Assembly (NCBI GenBank): GCA_963803295.1
Contig: CAWDMC010000013.1
Location: forward strand, 310,001-374,000
DNA: 64,000 nucleotides
Origin: CAWDMC01 sp963803295
GTDB taxonomy: Bacteria > Acidobacteriota > Terriglobia > UBA7540
Direction of reading: 5' to 3'
This document shows, one piece after another, positions 56,062 to 64,000 of this stretch. The position numbers and the translations under genes were made by a program. A model generated the notes under the pieces. It ran no database searches and was not told where the DNA came from. It worked only from the letters and a program-made list of their open reading frames with translations. Each line of letters opens with the position of its first letter. Position 1 is the first letter of the stretch.

Positions 56062-56742
56062 ATGAAAGCAACAAAACCGAAGGCAACGCGGGCGAAGCGC
56101 GAAGCGAAGGCGCGTTTCGAGTTGGAAGAGTTCCTGAGAAGCAGCCGCCGTGGGAAAACTGTAAGGGAGTATCAGGATGGGGAGCGGATCTTTTCCCAAG
56201 GGGAGGTATGCGGCGACGTCTGCTACCTCGAACACGGCAAGGTGAAAGTGACTGTAGTTTCCGATCGCGGGAAGGAAGCGGTGATCGCGATCGTTCAGAA
56301 GGGTGAGTTCTTTGGCGAAGACTGCATGATCGGCCGCGCCGTCCACCTGTCCACGGCGGCGGCTTTTGAGGCGGTCCGCGTTGTTCGCTTCGAAAAGAAG
56401 ACGATGATACGTTTGCTACAACTGGAACAGGAATTCTCGGCCCTCTTTACGGCCCACTTGCTCGCCCGTACCGTTCGTGTCCAGGAGGATCTTCTCGACC
56501 ATTTTTTCAATAATAGCGAGAGGCGACTGGCTAGGATTCTGCTCTTGCTGGCCAATTTCGACAAGGAAGCCGAGACCGGACGCATCCTTCCGAGAATCGG
56601 TCAGGAAACGCTAGCTTCCATGGTTGGCACGACTCGACCAAGGATCAATTCGTTTATGCAGAAGTTTCGAAAGCTCGGTTTCATTGACTATAACGGCGAG
56701 TTGGAAGTGCACAGTTCGCTCGGTCTAGCCCTCGGCGGTTAG
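56062..56742 (+). CDS. Crp/Fnr-family transcriptional regulator
   Basis: A 226-residue DNA-binding protein. Start ATG 56062, ten bases after GGAG; a longer open frame precedes it. The N-terminal half is a cNMP-binding jelly roll (IFSQGEVCGDVCYLEHGKVKV; FFGEDCMIG), without the Cys cluster of Fnr, and a long helix (LLDHFFNNSERRLARILLLL) leads to a winged HTH with ETLASMVGTTRPRINSFMQK. It lies downstream of the glucan synthase with a gap and may control it; that is an inference from position only. Confidence 0.87.
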   Translation: MKATKPKATRAKREAKARFELEEFLRSSRRGKTVREYQDGERIFSQGEVCGDVCYLEHGKVKVTVVSDRGKEAVIAIVQKGEFFGEDCMIGRAVHLSTAAAFEAVRVVRFEKKTMIRLLQLEQEFSALFTAHLLARTVRVQEDLLDHFFNNSERRLARILLLLANFDKEAETGRILPRIGQETLASMVGTTRPRINSFMQKFRKLGFIDYNGELEVHSSLGLALGG

Positions 56743-56909
56743 CACCCCATTTATTCGTGGCGGTTATTACCTAACCCGCAATGTTCAATTCTGAACCGAC
56801 AAGTCTGTAGAGTCTGATTAGTCTCCAAAAGGGCATGTAGTGTGTCAGGCGGAAGCTTCCGACGCCAACCTTTCTGCAACGTAACCGGCCCGGCCCCCAA
56901 GGAGATACC

Positions 56910-57167
56910 GTGGAGTTGTCCAACTACCAAGCGAAGATTACGACAGCGATCACGACTCTGAAATCTCAAATCGCCATACTTGAGTTTGGTGTAGCCGAAG
57001 TTCCGCAGGATAGGGATAAACTGGCCACCCTCGCCAAAAACATGGTTTTGGCCGCCGCCGTCGTAGATGAACTGATTTCGTCCCCGGCCTTCCCCCTTCA
57101 GGGGCCTAACGTAGGAGAGTCAAAGGCTCCGGTTCACCATAAGGCATCGCAGATTAAAGAACCATAA
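56910..57167 (+). CDS. Small helical protein
   Basis: 85 residues starting at GTG 56910, five bases after a perfect AAGGAG. Highly helical (LSNYQAKITTAITTLKSQIA, then DRDKLATLAKNMVLAAAVVD), with a polar tail. No family recognised. The ribosome-binding site makes it likely to be translated. Confidence 0.5.
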   Translation: MELSNYQAKITTAITTLKSQIAILEFGVAEVPQDRDKLATLAKNMVLAAAVVDELISSPAFPLQGPNVGESKAPVHHKASQIKEP

Positions 57168-57544
57168 ACCCTTTGCGCGACCACCAGTCTCGCAAGTACT
57201 GCCTCGACTCTTCGTCGCAACGTGGAAGACTATGAGGAAGGAAAAGGGCGGGTGTGGTGGAAAGTCGGTGGGGCAATTTCCCTCTGCCACGCGTTTGGCA
57301 TCAGACGGAGCCGCCACGCCCCTTTGCCAATTTGCCTCCTCTCCCAGCGTTGGCTTAGGTCGGGCCGCGCATGTTAGCTAACGGCCTGCGCTCGGCCACC
57401 CGTCCCAATGGTCGGTCAACAGTCTGCCCACTAACCTGGGTTTCGCAGGTCGCATCGACTGTAGCAGGCCGAGCTTAAATTGAATGGCTTCCCTGGGCCT
57501 TCTCGCTCGTAATGCCGCCGCTGTGATCGCATCCACAACGGTCT
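57168..57544. other. Intergenic region
   Basis: No gene seen; one or two short frames on both strands have no ribosome-binding sites. Nothing further was found. Confidence 0.3.
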
Positions 57545-57877
57545 TCACCAACGCAAAAACCTCCGACCCCAGAATTGCGCTGACCCTCGCCCACCCCACC
57601 GTGAGAGAGGCTTGTGGGAGAGCAGACGGTAGATATCCAATCCGTAGTTGATCAATAGGACAAACAAGGCCAAGATCAGGAATTGCTTAACGACCGTGTC
57701 GAACCGGAAGACCACTGGGCCCGAGATCATCACGCATAGTAGGATCACGCCGAGCAAATCCAGGCCGAAACTCGCCCATCGCGTCTCGCGGGTTCTTCGG
57801 CCCAAGTGCAACTCCCATAGCTTGTGGGCGAAGGCCAGAATCCAAAAAGCGTCCAGCCACGGCAGGTGTACAACATG
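57545..57877 (-). pseudogene. Small two-helix membrane protein, possibly truncated
   Basis: The minus-strand frame covers two membrane segments (LDLLGVILLCVMISGPVVF; QFLILALFVLLINYGLDIY) and continues upstream through a sensible helical stretch (LDAFWILAFAHKLWELHLG) that has no ATG, so the true N-terminus may have been lost. A TTG at 57811 could be a start. No family recognised. Confidence 0.35.
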
Positions 57878-58335
57878 ACGAGCTCAGGCCTGAGCAGAGG
57901 ATGGAGGGTGATATCGTTAATACTCGCTCAAGCCGAAGAAGGCAGACGCCTACATGCAGGTTCGGGCTGGCATAGCGCGCCGACCTGGGTTGCAGTCGGA
58001 TCGCCCGGCGCGCCTCAGAACTCTATCACCGGCCTGAGGCGTCGGTAAAGTAAACCTTTTGCGTGTTAGGGGGGAATATCAGGAATCGCGTTGGGAGAAC
58101 AGAGAAAGGTGTCACACGGGGAAAGGCGGGTGGCACATACATCGCGGTATATGTACGCATCCACAAGCGAGCACGTCGAGGTACGTCCCCAATTTTCCCC
58201 GACGCGAGATCATGGAATTTTAACAGGATGTTAACTGGGGCGTAGTGCTGGCGTTGTGGCTGCTCCTGAGGTATCCTGACCTGCCCCCGGGCGGCCACAA
58301 GGCGCCCTGGCAGTACGAGAAATCCGGAGGCTAAC
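57878..58335. other. Intergenic region before the GH172 gene
   Basis: No gene. It contains a palindrome TTAACA-GGA-TGTTAA (58220-58234) about 100 bases before the start of the DUF2961 gene, which may be a regulatory site. GGAGG just before the ATG is the ribosome-binding site. Confidence 0.35.
58220..58234. promoter_or_regulatory. TTAACA-N3-TGTTAA palindrome
   Basis: A perfect 6+3+6 palindrome in the leader region of the GH172-type gene; plausibly an operator. No regulator is identified. Confidence 0.35.
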
Positions 58336-59466
58336 ATGCGCAAGCTGATTCTACTACTCGCGATTGTCATCTCCGCTCAACCAGCCATAGGCCAGCAAAT
58401 GAGTGGGTTGTTGTGGAACCTTACTCAACCTCAGGACTATGTGCAGCGCCGAGTGTCGAGTTACGACCGCACCGGCGCCAACGCCGATGCTCGCCGGATC
58501 CCTCCCGGTGAAACCCTGACCGTGTTTGACGAGGCGGGCCCAGGAGTAATAACGCACGTATGGTTCACCATCGCCAGCCGGGAGCGAGCCCATCTGAAAA
58601 AGCTGGTCCTGCGTATGTATTGGGACGGCGAAGCCACTCCGAGTGTTGAAACACCCATTGGCGACTTCTATGGACTCGGACTCGGCGAATACCACCTCTA
58701 CCAATCGGTTCCTTTAGCCGTGGGTTCGATCAAGGCGCTGAACTCGTTCTTCGCGATGCCGTTCGGGAAGTCCGGCAAGATCACGGTGACCAATGAAGGA
58801 TCCCAAATCGTTGACGCCTGCTATTTCAACATCGATTACCGCGCTTACAAGAGCACACTGCCGGCCGGCACCCTCTATTTTCACGCCCAATATCGTCAGG
58901 CCATGCCGAATAAGGGCTGGACCAATGAGTGGACCTCCAACGGCGATTCCCGAGTTGACGACAAGCCGAATCTGGAGGGAGAAGGGAATTACGTATGGCT
59001 CGAAGCCACTGGGCGCGGCCAGTATGTGGGCGTGACCATGTCGGTGCTACAGAACCAGGATGGCTGGTGGGGCGAAGGCGATGACATGTTCTTCATCGAT
59101 GGCGAGCGCAGACCGTCGATCAACGGTACCGGCTCTGAGGATTATTTCCTGGGCGCCTGGGACTTTGGCGACCAGCCCTTCTATTACGGCCTGTTCGGCG
59201 CCCCGGTGAAGGGGGTCGAATTGGCGGGAAGCCGGTCATCGGTGTATCGTTTCCACCTGGACTCGCCCATTACTTTCACGAAATCGATCAAGGCAACCAT
59301 TGAACACGGGCACGCGAATCACCGCTCAGATAACTTCTTCTCCGTCGCCTACTGGTATCAGACGGAGCCGCATGCCACGTTTCCCCAACTTCCGCCTGTC
59401 GAGGAAAGACTGCCCAAGGTTCAGCCCGTGGGCGGACCCGGTAACGGCGGCGCGGCCAAGCCGTAA
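58336..59466 (+). CDS. GH172/DUF2961 glycoside hydrolase, secreted
   Basis: A 376-residue protein with a signal peptide (LILLLAIVISAQPAIGQ). The DUF2961 block is complete: YDRTGANADARRIPPGETLT, GPGVITHVWFTI, GDFYGLGLGEYH, DDMFFIDGERRPSINGTGSE and YRFHLDSPITFTKSIKATIE. The SINGTGSEDYF motif carries acidic residues of the GH172 active site. Founder enzymes act on difructose anhydrides and arabinan-type substrates, so the natural substrate here could be a fructose- or arabinose-based glycan. GGAGG precedes the start. Confidence 0.86.
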   Translation: MRKLILLLAIVISAQPAIGQQMSGLLWNLTQPQDYVQRRVSSYDRTGANADARRIPPGETLTVFDEAGPGVITHVWFTIASRERAHLKKLVLRMYWDGEATPSVETPIGDFYGLGLGEYHLYQSVPLAVGSIKALNSFFAMPFGKSGKITVTNEGSQIVDACYFNIDYRAYKSTLPAGTLYFHAQYRQAMPNKGWTNEWTSNGDSRVDDKPNLEGEGNYVWLEATGRGQYVGVTMSVLQNQDGWWGEGDDMFFIDGERRPSINGTGSEDYFLGAWDFGDQPFYYGLFGAPVKGVELAGSRSSVYRFHLDSPITFTKSIKATIEHGHANHRSDNFFSVAYWYQTEPHATFPQLPPVEERLPKVQPVGGPGNGGAAKP

Positions 59467-59553
59467 CCCCAGCGTGCGGGCGAAGAAATCAAGAGTGTCG
59501 CGCATGCCGATGGGCTGATCCCGTCCTGATCCTGGCGCGGAGGATTCAATAAC

Positions 59554-60699
59554 ATGACCGGCAGGGAAAGGCTGAATCGAATTTTTCGCCGTCAAGCGGT
59601 AGATCGCGTGCCGGTGGCTCCGTTTCTCTACTACAACAGCATCTATGAGATGTTCGGATACACTCCGAGCGTGGAGCAATTCTTTGATCCGCCCGATTTC
59701 GATCCCATTCGCAGTTTTTTGGACTACTGCGCCCGGTTTGGCTTTGATGTGCTCCACACGCTCGGCAGTGTGTGGGGTGCATACACGATGAATAAGTCCG
59801 CTGAAGACTGGGACGTCGAGATCAGCCGTGAAGGGTCCGGCGATAGCCAGGGCCGGACTACCACTATCCGTACTCCGGCCGGCACGCTACGGCAAGTGGA
59901 GAACTTCCGCCGCAATTCACGATTTCTGGTGGTCTCGGCGATCGATGAGCACCTGATAAAGACGCGTCAGGATTTCGAAATCTTCGCGCGCTACGCGCCT
60001 CCCGCCGAAGAACTGGATTGCCGTCTGGTGCGACGGGCCAAGGAAGTAATTGGGGAAGCGGGACTGACAGTGGCCTGCACCCACGGCGCCTTCAATGTCT
60101 TAAACATGTTCCGCAAGTTGGACGACCTCATGACAGACCCGCTTACGGACGAGCCCTTCTACCGGGCCATGATGGAGTACTTTCTTGATCGAACCATCCG
60201 GCAAGACCTGGAAATGGTTAAGGCAGGCGCCGATGTCATCGAGATCGGAGCCAACATGGCAACCAGCGCGGTGGGGCCGAAATACTTTGAACGCTTCGTG
60301 CTCGACTATGAAAACAGGCTGGCTGGCGAGGTTCGATGCGGGGGAGGATTCACCATCTACCACAACTGCGGTGACGCCGCGAAGATCATGCACCTCTACA
60401 ACCGACTTGATATCGACGTCTGGGGCTATTTGACTCCACCTCCATTCGGCGATGTAGACCTTGACGAAGCCCTGCGGGTGATTCGGCCTGACCTCGTACT
60501 GCGTGGCAACGTCGATCAAGTTGAGTTCCTGGTAAAGGCGAGTGTGGAGGACATTCAAGCCAGGGTGCGTCAGGTACTGGAAAGGGTGAAACCGCGCGGA
60601 AATTGGATTCTTTCTACGACCGACTTCTTTCTTGACGGTGCCCCTTACCGGAATATCGACGCGTTTGCGGAAGCCGGCCGGGAATACGGCGGCTACTAA
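59554..60699 (+). CDS. Uroporphyrinogen decarboxylase-family protein
   Basis: A 381-residue TIM-barrel protein of the URO-D fold. MTGRERLNRIFRRQAVDRVP at the N-terminus is standard for the family; HNCGDAAKIM and LRGNVDQVEFL lie in the C-terminal half with the ligand-binding His and Cys. It is unlikely to be true HemE, because the HemE N-terminal RQAGR motif is missing; members in such places are often corrinoid-dependent methyltransferase-like or of unknown function. It is co-directional with the GH172 gene, 87 bases downstream. Confidence 0.82.
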   Translation: MTGRERLNRIFRRQAVDRVPVAPFLYYNSIYEMFGYTPSVEQFFDPPDFDPIRSFLDYCARFGFDVLHTLGSVWGAYTMNKSAEDWDVEISREGSGDSQGRTTTIRTPAGTLRQVENFRRNSRFLVVSAIDEHLIKTRQDFEIFARYAPPAEELDCRLVRRAKEVIGEAGLTVACTHGAFNVLNMFRKLDDLMTDPLTDEPFYRAMMEYFLDRTIRQDLEMVKAGADVIEIGANMATSAVGPKYFERFVLDYENRLAGEVRCGGGFTIYHNCGDAAKIMHLYNRLDIDVWGYLTPPPFGDVDLDEALRVIRPDLVLRGNVDQVEFLVKASVEDIQARVRQVLERVKPRGNWILSTTDFFLDGAPYRNIDAFAEAGREYGGY

Positions 60700-60820
60700 C
60701 GCGAGTCCGGCAGGGCTGCAGGAGATCCCGATCACCAAGCTGGACGAGGGAACGGCCGTCTCAGGCTGGTACCTGAATTTTTCCCGCCGTCCATGGCATC
60801 CCTTGGTGTTGCGAGACAGA

Positions 60821-61984
60821 TTACCCGAGCGATTCAAGCGCCTGCCCGAGGTCGGCCTGCAAATCTCCAACATCTTCGAGACCGATGTTGAGCCGCACAA
60901 TGCGGTGTCCGTAGTCCGGGCGCACCGGAATAGAGTGGAGGTCATAGGCTACGGCGAGACTGGTCACGCCACCCCAGCTGTACCCGATCTTGAACAGTTC
61001 GAGCGTATCGACGAAAGCCAGCACCTGCTCTTTCATGTACTTCTGCTGGAAGACAATCGAGAAGGCGCCGCTCGATCCGGTGAAGTCCCGCCTCCACAAT
61101 TCATGTCCCGGACAAGTTGGCAGAGCTGGATGCAGAACCAGTTCGATTTCGGCTCTCGCGGCAAGCCAGCGGGCAAGGGTCAGTGCCGTCTCTTCAATCG
61201 CCTTGAGTCGAACTGCTAAGGTCTTCATGCCCCGAAGAGCCAAGCTGCAGTCGTCAGGTGAAACGGCACAACCCACCAGTTGGTGGGTGGCGCCCAGCTC
61301 TCGATATAGTTTCCCATCTCGCACCGTAATCGAGCCCAGCAGAAGGTCGCTGTGGCCGGCAACATATTTGGTGAGCGCCTGCATGGTGACGTCGACGCCA
61401 TGGGCGAAGGCGTCGAAATAGATGCCTGCCGCCCAGGTGTTGTCGAGCACGACGATCGCCCCCGCGTCGTGTGCGGCCCCGGAGATGGCAGGCACATCCT
61501 GCACCTCCATCGTGATCGAGCCCGGACTCTCGCACCAAACCAAGCGGGTGTTGTCACGCAGAAGGGAAGCGATACCCGCTCCAACGGTCGGCGGATAGAA
61601 AGTCACCTCCACCCCAAAGCGGCGAAGAACCTGGCCCGCGAACTTGCGATTGGGGCCGTAAACGCTCTCCGGCACCAGAATATGGTCGCCCGCTTTGAGG
61701 AGAGAGAGGTTGATGAGAGAGATGGCGGCCTGCCCTCCCGGCGTGAGTAACGTGTGAAGCCCATGTTCCAACTCACAGATTCGGCCGGCGAGTTCAAGCG
61801 TCGTGGGCGTTCCATAGAGGCCGTAGGTGTATCCGGCCTCGTGCTGGTTCCAACTCTCATTGACCGCGGCGGCGTTGGGAAAGAGAACCGTCGAACCTCG
61901 GTATACGGGCGTGGAAAGCGAATGAAATCCTTCCGGAATATGGACATTGGAGTGGATGAGCTTGGTTTTCCAGTCTTTGGACAT
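60821..61984 (-). CDS. metC: PLP-dependent cystathionine beta-lyase/gamma-synthase
   Basis: A cytoplasmic enzyme of 387 residues from ATG 61984; the frame is open further upstream but MSKDWKTKLIHSNVH fits the family start. The Cys/Met metabolism PLP fold is clear: SLSTPVYRGSTVLFP near 25, YTYGLYGTPTTLELAG near 54, DNTWAAGIYFDAFAHGVDVT near 185 and ALTKYVAGHSD with the PLP-binding Lys. It is most like cystathionine beta-lyases that cleave cystathionine to homocysteine, pyruvate and ammonia. No other methionine genes are adjacent. Confidence 0.88.
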   Translation of the reverse strand: MSKDWKTKLIHSNVHIPEGFHSLSTPVYRGSTVLFPNAAAVNESWNQHEAGYTYGLYGTPTTLELAGRICELEHGLHTLLTPGGQAAISLINLSLLKAGDHILVPESVYGPNRKFAGQVLRRFGVEVTFYPPTVGAGIASLLRDNTRLVWCESPGSITMEVQDVPAISGAAHDAGAIVVLDNTWAAGIYFDAFAHGVDVTMQALTKYVAGHSDLLLGSITVRDGKLYRELGATHQLVGCAVSPDDCSLALRGMKTLAVRLKAIEETALTLARWLAARAEIELVLHPALPTCPGHELWRRDFTGSSGAFSIVFQQKYMKEQVLAFVDTLELFKIGYSWGGVTSLAVAYDLHSIPVRPDYGHRIVRLNIGLEDVGDLQADLGQALESLG

Positions 61985-62053
61985 AGATGAAGTTTTGGCG
62001 GCCTCGCACCGCGCTCTGCCCGGCGATGATGCGGAGGCAAAGGGCAAGATCAT

Positions 62054-62496
62054 GAATTTTCTTACAAATGGTAGATCAGACTAACACAACAGGAGGAAAA
62101 ACGCGCCAGGCGGCAACCCCCAAAACCCGCAACTCGGCTTTTGTGCGTTGCCAGTTGCCAAAAGCAACTCGCAAATACTGTGGCTTTTCTATCACCCTTG
62201 GTTTTGTGATCTGGATAGCCAATCCGGAAAGCCGATCGTGATTCCGGGCCACAAAGAAGTGACCCAGGTGGCCCAATTACATTTGGTGTTTGCCACTACC
62301 AGCAATCCGAGCGATGACGCCGGCCATGCTGGAGTACAGTCCCACGCAGGACTACTCAGCTCGCCACTTCAGGGCTCCTGAATGTCCGGACTCCACATGT
62401 ACCACGGTTAATTCGCAGTTTGAATTAACCGTAGGTTCCCGGGAGGAAGTGAGAAGAGCCCGCGGTTGGAAGAGCGCCAACCGTGGCTTCCGCCTG
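62054..62496. other. Intergenic region between metC and the CoA-binding gene
   Basis: Mostly featureless; no credible gene. It contains a perfect 11-bp inverted repeat (62404-62432) described separately. Confidence 0.4.
62404..62432. terminator. 11-bp perfect inverted repeat (possible terminator)
   Basis: ACGGTTAATTC and GAATTAACCGT are perfect complements separated by a seven-base loop (62415-62421). It lies 65 bases past the end of the CoA-binding gene, in its transcript direction, but has no T-tract, so it may instead be an operator. Confidence 0.4.
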
Positions 62497-62979
62497 CTAC
62501 GACCGGACAGAGGCCGGGAAAGATCCCGTAAGTTTCCGCAAGAAGCCATGGAGGCGATGAACGAACTCCGCCTTCGGTAGGAACATGAAAGGGCACTCGC
62601 CGGCCACCAGCTTGATTCCCCTTTCTCGGCAAAAGCTCACCGCGATCGGACTGACGGCGCCTTGTCCGGCGCCACGATGCAGCCAAACACGACTGATCCC
62701 GGCCTCGCCACAGTCGCGCGCTACCTTTTCGCTGAGCTCAGGCGAAGTCATGACCAGGGCTCCCTCGACGGGCGGCTTTACGTCCTGCAGGCGGGCGTAG
62801 CAGCGGACGTTTTCCATGGCCTCGGCTTTCGGATTTACCGGAACCATATCGTACCCCCGCTCGCGCAACTCGCGAAACAGGCTGCGGCTGAAATCCTGCG
62901 GATTAGTCGAAACCCCGACCATAGCGAGACGCTTCTGTGCCAGAAAATCATCAATGGTCTCACGTGTAGTTACAGGCAT
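62497..62979 (-). CDS. CoA-binding domain protein (YccU-like)
   Basis: A 160-residue Rossmann-fold protein. LAMVGVSTNPQDFSRSLFRE has the CoA/NAD-binding loop; DMVPVNPKAEAM, VEGALVMTSPE and VWLHRGAG follow as in YccU/CoA-binding family members. These small proteins bind CoA, and their role is not known. The sRNA unit lies about 140 bases upstream and points toward this gene. Confidence 0.85.
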   Translation of the reverse strand: MPVTTRETIDDFLAQKRLAMVGVSTNPQDFSRSLFRELRERGYDMVPVNPKAEAMENVRCYARLQDVKPPVEGALVMTSPELSEKVARDCGEAGISRVWLHRGAGQGAVSPIAVSFCRERGIKLVAGECPFMFLPKAEFVHRLHGFLRKLTGSFPASVRS

Positions 62980-63116
62980 GGGGATCCTCCCTTCAAGAAT
63001 GGTAAAAGAGTGAATGACTGTGGATGAGTTTGCTTTCGAGATGAGCCGCCGCTGGTGAGCCTGCGGCTTGAAATCGGAAAAGATAAAGAACGGTTTCGGG
63101 TAATCTTGTGGGGAGC

Positions 63117-63150
63117 AAAAAAAAGGAGGGGAAAGTCAGCTTCCCCCTCC
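63117..63150 (-). terminator. Intrinsic terminator of the small RNA
   Basis: On the minus strand GGAGGGGGAA, a short loop and TTTCCCCTCC (63125-63150) form a strong GC hairpin followed by eight T (63117-63124). It is a classic Rho-independent terminator in the minus direction. Confidence 0.85.
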
Positions 63151-63230
63151 AGCGTCGGGTGTTGGGTCTACACTCTGAGCTTCGCACTAGTTGTGACCGG
63201 TTTTTAAAGACCGGGCTAGTGTTAGCTCGA
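63117..63230 (-). ncRNA. Candidate sigma-54-dependent small RNA
   Basis: The unit reads on the minus strand. Transcription would start near 63230 from the sigma-54 promoter, run 114 nt, and stop at a T-rich hairpin. The body folds into one extended hairpin: GAGCT/AGCTC (63224-63228 with 63177-63181), CACTAG/CTAGTG (63216-63221 with 63185-63190) and CCGGT/ACCGG (63210-63214 with 63197-63201), the last with an A/T-rich loop. No ORF of note is inside. All parts are seen in the sequence; existence as an RNA is inferred and untested. Confidence 0.65.
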
Positions 63231-63241
63231 TTAGCGATAGA

Positions 63242-63256
63242 GCAAGCTATGTGCCA
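63242..63256 (-). promoter_or_regulatory. Sigma-54 (-24/-12) promoter
   Basis: On the minus strand TGGCAC (63251-63256), five bases, then TTGC (63242-63245), a perfect match to the sigma-54 consensus with exact spacing, followed by T. The start of transcription is expected near 63230. Confidence 0.7.
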
Positions 63257-63292
63257 AACGCACAGCCGCCGATAAATCCCCAGCCTCGCTGG

Positions 63293-63317
63293 TAAGTCAC
63301 TATCCTTAAGTGACTTA
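63293..63317. promoter_or_regulatory. Palindrome upstream of the sigma-54 promoter (enhancer candidate)
   Basis: TAAGTCACT (63293-63301) and AGTGACTTA (63309-63317) are a perfect 9-bp inverted repeat with a seven-base gap, centred about 75 bases before the sigma-54 transcription start. That is the position expected for a bacterial enhancer-binding protein site. A CCAGC-CTC-GCTGG hairpin is directly beside it (63280-63292). Confidence 0.6.
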
Positions 63318-63666
63318 TCTATGATCTCCGGAAGGGTTGCCCTCCCCGCTCCCCAATGGCGGCCGTATTTCTCTGGAATTTGGAATGTCATAATACATAT
63401 TCCAAAAACATTCGCTCGAGCGGCGCAGCGCTGCGCGTCATTCGACCCACCCTGAACACCCTTCTGGCGGCAGCATCCCGGTAACGATCGGCCCTACTGC
63501 TGATATCATACCGCCGGCTTGACCGCAAGCCAAAGAGCGCGTTTAAATGGAGAGTGTCGCGGAGTAAGTCAGGCTTCAGTTTCTCCGCACTCGAGCTGCG
63601 CCTTCCCGAGTGGCTCGTTTTTGGTTTCGCTGCGCGGGTGACGGCACCGGAACTGGACTTTGAACA

Positions 63667-64000
63667 ATGATCGATATTCACAGCCATCCTCTGTGGGAAG
63701 TGGACGACGGAGCCGAGTCTTTCGAAATCGCACTGGAAATGTGCAAAATGGCGGCAGCAGATGGCATAACTCACATGGTGGCGACGCCTCACTCCAATTA
63801 TCGCTACCCGTTCGACCCCGAAGTGAACCAGCGGAAGATTGCGGAGATTCAACAGGCTTTGGGCGAAGCTCCCAAGATGCTGTTGGGCTGCGATTTCCAT
63901 CTTTCTTACGAGAACATCAAGCATCTGCTGGACGGCGGGAAAAGTTGCTACACCATCAATCGTACCAAGTATCTGCTAGTCGAACTCGACGAGCATTTCA
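63667..64000 (+). CDS. CpsB/CapC-family PHP tyrosine phosphatase (5' part)
   Basis: Starts at ATG 63667 and runs off the window. The PHP start MIDIHSHPLWEVDDGAESFE, the metal-binding segment VATPHSNYRYPF and GCDFHLSYENIK fit the CpsB/CapC (YwqE) tyrosine phosphatases that dephosphorylate the kinase controlling capsule or exopolysaccharide synthesis. Metal-binding His and Asp residues are in place. The C-terminal half and operon partners lie outside. Confidence 0.82.
   Translation, partial: MIDIHSHPLWEVDDGAESFEIALEMCKMAAADGITHMVATPHSNYRYPFDPEVNQRKIAEIQQALGEAPKMLLGCDFHLSYENIKHLLDGGKSCYTINRTKYLLVELDEHF

Larger units (their letters stand above)
62980..63666. other. Intergenic region hosting the small RNA unit
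   Basis: About 690 bases without a protein gene. Besides the sRNA, its promoter and enhancer palindrome, there is an inverted repeat TTGGAATGT...ATATTCCAA at 63380-63405 with AT-rich centre. Several overlapping antisense frames are not believable as genes. Confidence 0.55.

Noticed and set aside
63250..63290. ACGCACAGCC on the plus strand, reminiscent of a cyclic-di-GMP riboswitch core
   Set aside because: The second conserved half (GGGACGCAAAGCC) is absent, and the minus-strand sigma-54 promoter explains the conserved-looking bases.
63388..63924. Long minus-strand frame antisense to the tyrosine phosphatase start
   Set aside because: The plus-strand PHP motifs are clear; the minus-strand frame has no recognisable protein.
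1..64000. CRISPR arrays, transposases, rRNA and intact tRNA genes
   Set aside because: No direct-repeat arrays, DDE-transposase motifs, rRNA cores or complete tRNA cloverleaves were found by eye.

Overview
The window looks like a chromosomal segment of an Acidobacteriota bacterium, probably an uncultured or soil lineage. This is inferred from the mixture of genes: a large TonB-dependent receptor with an N-terminal carboxypeptidase-regulatory domain, many secreted glycoside hydrolases (GH78, GH106, GH172/DUF2961), secreted TPR proteins, a PEP-CTERM protein, a MEDS-domain protein and 2-oxoacid:ferredoxin oxidoreductase. GC content is high by eye, except for an AT-rich patch near 32.6-32.8 kb. 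No rRNA, intact tRNA, CRISPR array or transposase was found.

Layout. 0-6.5 kb: end of an unknown gene overlapping a PfkB sugar kinase, then on the minus strand a REC-HDOD regulator, an SGNH esterase and a GH106-like rhamnosidase. 6.9-12.5 kb: TPR, YHS and secreted proteins, thiD, a MEDS protein and an FAD oxidoreductase. 12.8-18 kb: GH78 rhamnosidase, RlmI-like methyltransferase and a secreted protein. 18.2-21.1 kb: korAB. 21.5-29.6 kb: OsmC, a decayed haloperoxidase, the TonB-dependent receptor and two TPR proteins. 29.6-36.6 kb: a disturbed region with an ArsR remnant, rmlD next to an rfbB remnant, a PEP-CTERM gene, a 3' scrap of a tRNA (Gln-like), a TOTE-type primase-helicase (frameshifted) with a DUF559 nuclease, and a nucleotidyltransferase remnant. 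36.6-38.8 kb: ABC-2 type transporter. 38.7-45.7 kb: sugar cluster (FGGY kinase; divergent ceramidase-like protein, DUF4432 epimerase, RhaT-like transporter) and a phytanoyl-CoA dioxygenase. 47.4-56.7 kb: a glucan locus with a GH144-like hydrolase, an ABC exporter, a large GT84/glycoamylase-type glucan synthase that lacks the usual C-terminal phosphorylase, and a Crp/Fnr regulator. 58.3-64 kb: GH172-type enzyme, uroporphyrinogen-decarboxylase-like protein, cystathionine lyase, CoA-binding protein, a candidate sigma-54-dependent small RNA, and the start of a PHP-type tyrosine phosphatase.

Functional themes. Rhamnose-containing polysaccharides recur: two rhamnosidases, a RhaT-like importer, RmlD and a LacI-type palindrome between divergent sugar genes. 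A second theme is beta-1,2-glucan-like polymer synthesis, export and cleavage. The two most unusual items are (i) the sigma-54 promoter, upstream palindrome, long hairpin and terminator unit at 63.1-63.3 kb, and (ii) the truncated glucan synthase with its ABC and hydrolase neighbours. Several genes are broken by single-base indels; raw reads are needed to tell pseudogenes from assembly errors.
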